A DNA stretch of 64,000 nucleotides, from contig NZ_JAIUGX010000015.1 in assembly GCF_020164785.1 (NCBI RefSeq), positions 62,001 to 126,000 on the forward strand, read 5' to 3'. Position 1 is the first letter of the stretch. Every line of letters begins with the position of its first letter. Source of the DNA: Mesorhizobium sp. ES1-1 (GTDB taxonomy: Bacteria; Pseudomonadota; Alphaproteobacteria; Rhizobiales; Rhizobiaceae). Below the pieces are notes generated by a model. It worked only from the letters and a program-made list of their open reading frames with translations, did no database searches and had not been told where the DNA came from. Shown here one piece after another: positions 57,921 to 64,000 of the stretch. A program made the translations under genes and the position numbers.

Positions 57921-59632
57921 TGGCCAGGATTACCCGCGCCGCCTACGCGCAGATGTATGGTCCGACGGTCGGCGACAGGGTGCGGCTGGCCGATACCGAG
58001 CTGTTCATCGAAGTCGAGAAGGACCTCACCGTCCATGGTGAGGAGGTGAAGTTCGGCGGCGGCAAGGTCATCCGCGACGGCATGGGTCAGAGCCAGGTGT
58101 CGCGCGCTGAAGGCGCGGTAGACACCGTCATCACCAATGCGCTGGTGGTCGATGCCAGCGCGGGCATCTTCAAGGCCGATATCGGGCTCAGGGACGGGCG
58201 CATCGCCGCGATCGGCAAGGCCGGCAATCCCGACACGCAGGACGGCGTCACCATCATTATCGGCCCCGGCACGGAGATCATCGCCGGCGAAGGCAAGATT
58301 CTGACCGCCGGCGGCTTCGACGCGCATATCCATTTCATCTGCCCGCAGCAGATCGAGGAAGCGCTTATGTCGGGCATCACCACCATGCTGGGCGGCGGCA
58401 CCGGGCCGGCGCATGGCACGCTCGCCACCACCTGCACGCCCGGGCCGTGGCATATGGCGCGCATGATCCAGTCCTTCGACGCCTTCCCGATGAATATCGG
58501 CCTGTCAGGCAAGGGCAACGCCTCACTTCCGGCCGCGCTCGAGGAAATGGTGCTGGGCGGTGCCTGCTCGCTGAAACTGCACGAGGACTGGGGCACGACG
58601 CCGGCGGCCATCGACTGCTGCCTGTCGGTCGCCGACGAATACGACGTGCAGGTGATGATCCACACCGATACGCTCAACGAGTCCGGTTTTGTCGAAAACA
58701 CGGTCGCGGCGATCAAGGGCCGTACCATTCATGCGTTCCACACCGAGGGCGCCGGTGGCGGCCATGCCCCCGACATCATCAAGGTCTGCGGACTGCCCAA
58801 CGTCATTCCGTCCTCGACCAACCCGACCCGGCCTTACACGGTCAATACGCTGTCCGAGCATCTGGACATGCTGATGGTGTGCCACCATCTGTCCCCGTCG
58901 ATCCCCGAGGACATCGCCTTTGCCGAAAGCCGCATCCGCAAGGAGACCATTGCGGCGGAAGACATATTGCACGACATCGGCGCGTTCTCGATCATCTCCT
59001 CGGATTCCCAGGCGATGGGCCGCGTCGGCGAAGTGGCGATCCGCACCTGGCAGACGGCCGACAAGATGAAGCGCCAGCGCGGCGCGCTGCCGCAGGAAAC
59101 AGGCAACAACGACAATTTCCGCGTCCGCCGCTACATTGCCAAATACACGATCAACCCGGCCATCGCGCATGGGCTGTCGAGGGAGATCGGCTCGATCGCG
59201 GTCGGCAAGCGCGCCGACCTGGTGCTGTGGAACCCGGCCTTCTTCGGCGTCAAGCCCGATATGGTGCTGATCGGCGGCATGATTGCTGCCGCCCCCATGG
59301 GAGACCCCAACGCCTCCATCCCGACGCCGCAGCCGATGCACTACCGGCCGATGTTCGGCGCCTACGGCAAGGCCAGGACCAATTCGTCCGTGACCTTCGT
59401 CTCCAAGGCAGCGCTCGAGTCAGGGCTGCATGGCAGGCTTGGCGTCGACAAGCAGTTCGTCTCCGTCGAGAACACCCGCGGCGGCATCGGCAAGCACTCG
59501 ATGGTGCTCAATGACGCGACGCCGCATGTCGAGGTCGATCCCGAAACCTACGAGGTCCGCGCCGATGGCGAGTTACTGACCTGTGAACCAGCGACGGTGC
59601 TGCCGATGGCGCAAAGGTATTTCCTGTTCTGA
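57920..59632 (+). CDS. ureC: Urease alpha subunit (catalytic)
   Basis: 570 aa, full length. Nickel site: His pair in DAHIHFICPQQ, carbamylated Lys in ACSLKLHEDWGTTPAAIDCC, His in QVMIHTDTLNESGFVENT and HAFHTEGAGGGHAPDIIK, and the active-site flap region MVCHHLSPSIPEDIAFAESR with the catalytic His. The metal-ligand Asp lies in SSDSQAMGRVGEVAIRTWQ. Hydrolyses urea to ammonia and carbamate in the cytoplasm. No substitutions in key residues were seen. Confidence 0.98.
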   Translation: MARITRAAYAQMYGPTVGDRVRLADTELFIEVEKDLTVHGEEVKFGGGKVIRDGMGQSQVSRAEGAVDTVITNALVVDASAGIFKADIGLRDGRIAAIGKAGNPDTQDGVTIIIGPGTEIIAGEGKILTAGGFDAHIHFICPQQIEEALMSGITTMLGGGTGPAHGTLATTCTPGPWHMARMIQSFDAFPMNIGLSGKGNASLPAALEEMVLGGACSLKLHEDWGTTPAAIDCCLSVADEYDVQVMIHTDTLNESGFVENTVAAIKGRTIHAFHTEGAGGGHAPDIIKVCGLPNVIPSSTNPTRPYTVNTLSEHLDMLMVCHHLSPSIPEDIAFAESRIRKETIAAEDILHDIGAFSIISSDSQAMGRVGEVAIRTWQTADKMKRQRGALPQETGNNDNFRVRRYIAKYTINPAIAHGLSREIGSIAVGKRADLVLWNPAFFGVKPDMVLIGGMIAAAPMGDPNASIPTPQPMHYRPMFGAYGKARTNSSVTFVSKAALESGLHGRLGVDKQFVSVENTRGGIGKHSMVLNDATPHVEVDPETYEVRADGELLTCEPATVLPMAQRYFLF

Positions 59633-59821
59633 ACGTGGGCGCTTTCTATTGCGCGGCCGCTGCGCTCTTCGCTGCCATTGTTTGCTGCGGCTCTTCGACA
59701 CGACCGTCTGACTGGCGTTGGGCGATTGCGGGGGATGGTCTAGGCTTGCCGCAACACCGATATCGGATACGTCGCATTGGTGGGACGCCACTCGCCGTGC
59801 ACGCAAAAAAGGGATCTTTCG

Positions 59822-60409
59822 ATGAAGCTCGACATCAAGACCGACTTCACCAAATTCCCGCGTGCTATCTCCGTCCTGTCGGCCAGCGAAGCGAAGACTG
59901 GAGAGCCGTGCGCACATGCCGTACTCGCTCATGACGAACGACATCTGCGCCGCCGCGCCATCGACCTGTCGGACGGCAGCAAGGTGCTGGTCGATATTCC
60001 CGAACCTGTCGCCCTGAACGACGGTGACCGGCTGGTGCTCGAGGATGGGCGCCATATCGAGATCATCGCGGCGGCGGAAGAGGTCTACGACATCCGCGCC
60101 CGCGATGCCGTGCACCTGGCCGAGCTTGCCTGGCATATCGGCAACCGGCATCTCGCGGCAGGCATCGAGGCCGGACGCATCCTCATCCTGCGCGACCACG
60201 TCATAAAGGCGATGCTGGAGGGGTTGGGCGCCACGGTCACCGACGTGTCCGAACCGTTCAGGCCGGTGCGTGGCGCCTATTCCGGCCAGGGCGGACATAG
60301 CCACGGCCACGCGGAAGCGCATTCGCACGCGCATGTCGAGGCACACTCCCATGCGCACAGCGATTCCCATTCGCACAGCCATGCCGGCCATCACCACGAT
60401 CATGACTGA
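59822..60409 (+). CDS. ureE: Urease accessory protein UreE, His-rich nickel chaperone
   Basis: 195 aa from ATG 59822. UreE core: RAIDLSDGSKVLVDIPEPVA, LAWHIGNRHLAAGIEAGRIL with the conserved metal-site His. The last 39 residues contain 16 His (HSHAHVEAHSHAHSDSHS region), a strong nickel-storage tail. About 190 bp of non-coding sequence separate it from ureC, and its end overlaps the ureF start by 8 nt. Confidence 0.95.
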   Translation: MKLDIKTDFTKFPRAISVLSASEAKTGEPCAHAVLAHDERHLRRRAIDLSDGSKVLVDIPEPVALNDGDRLVLEDGRHIEIIAAAEEVYDIRARDAVHLAELAWHIGNRHLAAGIEAGRILILRDHVIKAMLEGLGATVTDVSEPFRPVRGAYSGQGGHSHGHAEAHSHAHVEAHSHAHSDSHSHSHAGHHHDHD

Positions 60410-61073
60410 TCAGCCTTCCAACATCGCGCTCTTGCGGCTGATGGCCTGGCTGTCGCCGTCCTTTCCGGTCGGAGGCTTTTCCTACAGCCACGGCCTCGAA
60501 CGCGCAGTGCATGACGGGTTTGTCGACAATGCCGCGAGCCTTGCCGCCTGGCTGGAGACGTTGATCGAGATGGGCTCGGGCTGGAACGATGCGGTGCTGT
60601 TCGCCGAAAGCTGGCGCCGCGCGAGCGGCTCCGGCGACCTCGGCGAGGTGGCAGCGCTCGGCGAGGCGTTGGCCGGCTCGCGCGAACGCCATGCCGAGAC
60701 CATGCTGCAAGGGGCCGCCTTTCTCCAGGCGGCGTCGGCCTGGCCCAGCACGGTGCTGGCGCGATTGCCGGTCGAATGCGCCTATTGCGTTGCAGTCGGC
60801 GCCATTGCCGGCGGCAACGGCATCGCGCTCCGCGACGCGTTGTCCGCTTTCCTGCAAGCCTTCTTCTCCAACCTCGTCCAGGCTTCCATCAGGCTCGGCG
60901 TGGTTGGCCAGCGCGACGCCACATCCCTGCTTGCCGGCTTCGAGCCACTGGCGTTGTCGACCGCGGTCCGCGCCGCCCGCTCGACATTGGACGATCTCGG
61001 CGGCTGCGCCTTCGTCTCCGATGTCATGGCGATGAAGCACGAAACCCAATATTCGCGGTTGTTCCGTTCATGA
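60402..61073 (+). CDS. ureF: Urease accessory protein UreF
   Basis: 223 aa from ATG 60402, within the end of ureE. UreF motifs: LLRLMAWLSPSFPVGGFSYS, HGLERAVHDGF and the C-terminal AFVSDVMAMKHETQYSRLFRS, the conserved end that helps activate UreG. It gates nickel transfer from UreG to urease via UreD. Overlaps the DUF3995 gene by 4 nt. Confidence 0.96.
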   Translation: MTDQPSNIALLRLMAWLSPSFPVGGFSYSHGLERAVHDGFVDNAASLAAWLETLIEMGSGWNDAVLFAESWRRASGSGDLGEVAALGEALAGSRERHAETMLQGAAFLQAASAWPSTVLARLPVECAYCVAVGAIAGGNGIALRDALSAFLQAFFSNLVQASIRLGVVGQRDATSLLAGFEPLALSTAVRAARSTLDDLGGCAFVSDVMAMKHETQYSRLFRS

Positions 61074-61510
61074 CCGTGCTCGCCTTTGCCCTGTCCTTCG
61101 TGCTGCTGGTGATAACGGCTCTGCATGTCTACTGGGGCATCGGCGGCGTCTGGCCGGGTCGGGACCGGACCTCTTGTGCCCACGCCGTCGTCGGGTTTCG
61201 CAGTGTCGATGAGATGCCGACACCCTTCGCCAGTTTCGCTGTCGCCGCCTGCCTGTGCCTGGCGACGCTGTGGCCGCTGGCGCTGATTGGCTTGTTTGCC
61301 TCTCCCTTCGCCCCGGAAGGCCTCGCTGCCACCGCGCTGCTCATCGGACTGGTGTTCCTGGGGCGTGGCATTGCCGGCTTCACGCCGTGGTGGCGACGGC
61401 TGGCCCCGGAACAACCTTTCGCCCGGCTCGATGTTCGTTATTATTCGCCGCTCTGCCTGTTGATCGGGCTCGGCTATATCCTCCTAGCCATCACGGAGTT
61501 TCCGGCATGA
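61070..61510 (+). CDS. DUF3995 membrane protein
   Basis: 146 aa from ATG 61070, overlapping ureF (ATGA) and the ureG start. Four membrane segments (about residues 1-24, 50-75, 80-102, 120-142). The start ALHVYWGIGGVWPGRD is the DUF3995 signature. Function unknown; the position locked between ureF and ureG by overlaps on both sides implies coordinated expression with urease maturation. Confidence 0.9.
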   Translation: MTVLAFALSFVLLVITALHVYWGIGGVWPGRDRTSCAHAVVGFRSVDEMPTPFASFAVAACLCLATLWPLALIGLFASPFAPEGLAATALLIGLVFLGRGIAGFTPWWRRLAPEQPFARLDVRYYSPLCLLIGLGYILLAITEFPA

Positions 61511-62148
61511 CACAGAAAAACGGCCCGTTGCGCATCGGCATCGGCGGTCCCGTCGGCTCGGGAAAGACGACGCTGACCGAAAAACTCTGCAAGGCGTTGC
61601 GCGACGAGTTCTCGATCGCTGTGGTGACCAATGACATCTACACCAAGGAAGACGCCATGATGCTGGCGCGGCTGCAGGCGCTGCCCGAGGATCGCATCAT
61701 GGGGGTCGAAACCGGAGGCTGCCCGCATACCGCCATCCGCGAAGACGCCTCGATCAACCTGCAGGCGATCGCCGAGATGAACAGGAGATTCCCCGATCTC
61801 GACATCGTCTTCATAGAATCCGGCGGCGACAACCTCGCCGCCACCTTCTCCCCCGATCTTGCCGACCTGACGCTCTATGTCATCTCGGTCTGCCAGGGCG
61901 AGGAGATCCCTCGCAAGGGTGGCCCGGCGATCACCCGCTCGGACTTCCTCATCATCAACAAGAGCGATCTCGCGCCCTATGTGAACGTCAATCTCGATGT
62001 GATGGAGAGCGATGCCGCGCGCATGCGCGGCAAGCGGCCGTTCGGCTTCACCGATTTGTCGCGTGGCAAGGGGCTGCACGAGGTCATCGACTTCATCGTC
62101 GAGCATGGCGGGCTGAGGGCTGGCACTGCCACCAGCACCGCGGCCTGA
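61507..62148 (+). CDS. ureG: Urease accessory GTPase UreG
   Basis: 213 aa from ATG 61507. P-loop RIGIGGPVGSGKTTLTEKLC, nickel-binding CPH motif in GVETGGCPHTAIREDASINL, switch region FIESGGDNLAATFSPDLADL, and the guanine-specificity IINKSDLAPYVNVNLDVM (NKSD). GTP-dependent nickel loading of urease. Last gene of the urease operon. Confidence 0.98.
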   Translation: MTQKNGPLRIGIGGPVGSGKTTLTEKLCKALRDEFSIAVVTNDIYTKEDAMMLARLQALPEDRIMGVETGGCPHTAIREDASINLQAIAEMNRRFPDLDIVFIESGGDNLAATFSPDLADLTLYVISVCQGEEIPRKGGPAITRSDFLIINKSDLAPYVNVNLDVMESDAARMRGKRPFGFTDLSRGKGLHEVIDFIVEHGGLRAGTATSTAA

Positions 62149-62233
62149 CGTCAGCAGAGTCCCTGCACCAACCAAAACCCGTTGCGGCGGAGCCAGTGTC
62201 GCGGCATTCTGCCCATAACCGGAGGATTGTTCG

Positions 62234-63001
62234 ATGAGCCTTGCCCGCCTGCAAAAGGAACCGCTGACCAACCTGCCCTTTTACGAAGAGCGCGTCGATC
62301 TTGCCTGCGCCTTCCGCTGGACGGCGCGGCTCAACATGCACGAGGCGGTGGCCAATCATTTCTCGCTGGCCGTCAACGACGATGGCACGCGGTTCCTGAT
62401 GAACCCCAACCAGGTGCATTTCTCGCGCATCAAGGCGAGCGACCTCCTGCTGATCGATGCCAACGATCCGGACACGCTGTCCGGCCCGAACGCGCCGGAC
62501 CCGACGGCCTGGGGCCTGCACGGCGCCATCCATCGCAACGTGCCGCATGCGCGCTGCGTCATGCATGTGCATTCCATTCACGCCACGGTGCTGGCTTCGC
62601 TCGCGGATTCGACATTGCCGCCGATCGACCAGAACTCGGCCATGTTCTTCAATCGCCATGTCGTCGACGCGCATTATGGCGGGCTGGCCTTCGAGGAAGA
62701 GGGCGAGCGTTGCTCGCAGCTTCTTACCGATCCCAAGGTCAAGGTGATGGTGATGGGCAATCACGGCGTGCTGGTCATCGGCGACACGGTCGCCGACGCC
62801 TTCAACCGCATGTTCTATTTCGAGCGCGCCGCCGAGACCTACATCAAGGCGCTGTGGACAGGCCGGCCGCTGCGCACGCTCTCGGACGCCATCGCCGAGA
62901 AGACGGCCAGCGAAATGGACGACTATCCCGGCCAGGCCGAGCGCCATCTCAGCGAGTTGAAGGCGATCCTCGATGAACAGGAGCCGGCTTACCGGAACTG
63001 A
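62234..63001 (+). CDS. Class II aldolase/adducin family protein
   Basis: 255 aa, start preceded by GGAGG. Class II aldolase fold: LNMHEAVANHFSLAVNDDGT, then the zinc-ligand region CVMHVHSIHATVLASLADST and a later His in VMVMGNHGVLVIGDTVADAF. Such enzymes cleave or epimerise sugar phosphates or act as 4-carbon decarboxylating enzymes; substrate unknown. It may form a sugar-related unit with the HAD phosphatase and SorC-type regulator next to it. Confidence 0.9.
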   Translation: MSLARLQKEPLTNLPFYEERVDLACAFRWTARLNMHEAVANHFSLAVNDDGTRFLMNPNQVHFSRIKASDLLLIDANDPDTLSGPNAPDPTAWGLHGAIHRNVPHARCVMHVHSIHATVLASLADSTLPPIDQNSAMFFNRHVVDAHYGGLAFEEEGERCSQLLTDPKVKVMVMGNHGVLVIGDTVADAFNRMFYFERAAETYIKALWTGRPLRTLSDAIAEKTASEMDDYPGQAERHLSELKAILDEQEPAYRN

Positions 63002-63004
63002 AGG

Positions 63005-63637
63005 TTAAAGTCCGACTTCTCGGCGCAATTCCTCGGCGCTGTTGATGACGATGGCGCCTGCAGGGCCTTCCATCGGCTTTTCCGGCCAGAAGATGGTCTT
63101 CATTCCCGCAGCCAACCCCGCCAGGGCGCCCGGCCAGGAGTCGTCGACGGCGACCGCGTGCGCAGGATCGACTTCGGCCAGATAGGCGGCGCGCAGGAAC
63201 GGCTCGGCATGCGGCTTGCCGTCGCGCACGTCGTTGCGGCTGATGGTCATCATGCCGGGATAGGTCAGGCCGACCATGCGCAAATTGGCGTCGACGATCA
63301 TCCGGTCCGAATTCGACACCACCGCTTGCTGCACACCTCTTGCCCGCAATTCGTTGAAGATTTCGATCGCTCCCGGACGTGGCTGTAGCCCCTCCACCAA
63401 GGGCAGGTAATGCTCGTATTTGCGGATGATCCAGTCATCGAACGGCAGGTCGAGCCCGAACTCGTCGCGCATCATTTCATAGACTGGCCAGGCGGCGACG
63501 CCGAGCACCCGCTCGTGAAGGTCGGCGGGCGGCACCAAGCCGACATTGCGCATGGCGGCCACCAGCGCTGCTTCGTGCAGCGGCTCGCTGTCGACCAGCG
63601 TGCCGTCCATATCCCAGAAAACCGCTTTCGGCGTCAT
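63005..63637 (-). CDS. HAD-superfamily (subfamily IA) phosphatase
   Basis: 210 aa from ATG 63637. HAD motif I FWDMDGTLVDSEPLHEAALV (nucleophile Asp), motif II VVSNSDRM, motif III Lys in RNDVRDGKPHAEPFLRA, motif IV AVAVDDSWPGALAGLAAGMK. Similar to sugar-phosphate phosphatases and beta-phosphoglucomutase-like enzymes. Convergent with the aldolase gene, with 3 bp between their ends. Confidence 0.93.
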   Translation of the reverse strand: MTPKAVFWDMDGTLVDSEPLHEAALVAAMRNVGLVPPADLHERVLGVAAWPVYEMMRDEFGLDLPFDDWIIRKYEHYLPLVEGLQPRPGAIEIFNELRARGVQQAVVSNSDRMIVDANLRMVGLTYPGMMTISRNDVRDGKPHAEPFLRAAYLAEVDPAHAVAVDDSWPGALAGLAAGMKTIFWPEKPMEGPAGAIVINSAEELRREVGL

Positions 63638-63893
63638 GAAAGGCTCCTTTTGGCGATCCCTTAAAGGGTTTGTCCGGAGAGATAAACCTCGGGGACGGTA
63701 GAGCGTAACATTCATCAGGACCATGACCGGTGCTTTCCACCGAAGCGGATCACTCCATGCTGGCAGGAATTTGTGTACGAGCCGGCTGGCGCCTCAAGCA
63801 ATTGCCCTCAGGCTTGACAATTGCGCAGCCGGCTGTTCCCTGCAACATTGGCACGGACCGCCGAAATGACGTCGGTTTGCGGGAGAAAAGAGC

Positions 63894-64000
63894 GTGAGTG
63901 TCCGGCAGGATGGCGGCAACAACAGGCTGGACGATGCGGCGCGCGCCGGCTGGCTTTATTATGTTGCCGGCAACACACAGGACCAGATCGCGGCGACGCT
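63894..64000 (+). CDS. Start of a SorC/DeoR-type sugar-binding regulator (cut by window edge)
   Basis: Only 35 codons visible. GTG start at 63894 after GGGAGAAAAG. The sequence includes RLDDAARAGWLYYVAGNTQD and then QIAATL, the start of the SorC-family helix-turn-helix. These proteins usually control sugar or polyol transport operons, which would be expected to the right of the window. Confidence 0.75.
   Translation, partial: MSVRQDGGNNRLDDAARAGWLYYVAGNTQDQIAAT

Overview
The window has two unlike halves joined at a tRNA-Arg gene. From position 1 to about 48 kb it is a GC-rich alphaproteobacterial integrative and conjugative element (ICE). From about 48.2 kb onward it is ordinary chromosome whose gene content and protein sequences look like Mesorhizobium or a close Rhizobiales relative: a ureDABC-EFG cluster with embedded hupE, a NodF/NodE-like acyl carrier protein and ketosynthase pair, DUF1003 and an FrcK-like kinase. 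The genus is inferred from protein resemblance and gene order, not from a search.

ICE layout, mostly on the minus strand. 1-7.3 kb: mating-pair formation genes trbB-C-D-E-J-K-L-F-(G), read right to left. 7.5-9.9 kb: a CopG-type protein and the coupling protein TraG. 10.1-16.1 kb: a cargo block (LysR regulator, MFS remnant, DUF3817, cation-efflux protein, Rossmann dehydrogenase, TetR regulator, DHA2-type MFS pump). 16.4-23.3 kb: a transfer/replication operon running rdfS-like excisionase, repA, parA, ribbon-helix-helix protein, DUF2840, traF, DUF736, lytic transglycosylase, relaxase. The end of repA contains iteron-like repeats, DnaA-box-like sites and an AT-rich repeat tract, which looks like an origin. 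23.4-24.9 kb: a regulatory block matching the FseA/QseM/QseC circuit known from ICEMlSymR7A of M. japonicum R7A. The fseA-like gene is split between two frames exactly at a CCC codon, as expected for +1 ribosomal frameshifting. 25.2-26.8 kb: a hipBA toxin-antitoxin module, the first plus-strand genes. 26.9-41.6 kb: housekeeping genes typical of such elements (DUF736, SLOG/DUF2493, toprim, a methyltransferase-helicase giant, a large ParB, DUF2958, ArdC). Several of these start just after a recurring structured leader, possibly the radC RNA motif.

At 41.8-47.7 kb, next to the attachment site, lies a plus-strand defence block with its own promoter: AbiEi/AbiEii followed by a tightly overlapping SIR2, HerA-type ATPase and DEDDh exonuclease. 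The SIR2-HerA pair is a known anti-phage arrangement; the overlapping third gene is the most promising candidate for something not yet described.

Junction: an intact tRNA-Arg(CCG) lies at 47967-48043. A 44-nt copy of its 5' half (one mismatch) lies 135 bp further on, and GCTTACG heptamers flank the intact gene. No integrase gene is in the window, so the far end of the element lies to the left.

Chromosomal half: DUF1003 membrane protein, D-Ala-D-Ala carboxypeptidase, a conserved protein, an FrcK-like kinase, an Ala/Lys-rich protein, a glutathione transferase, the NodE/NodF-like pair, the urease operon (ureD, ureA, DUF1272, hupE/ureJ, ureB, ureC, ureE, ureF, DUF3995, ureG), a class II aldolase, a HAD phosphatase, and the start of a SorC-type regulator cut by the window edge.
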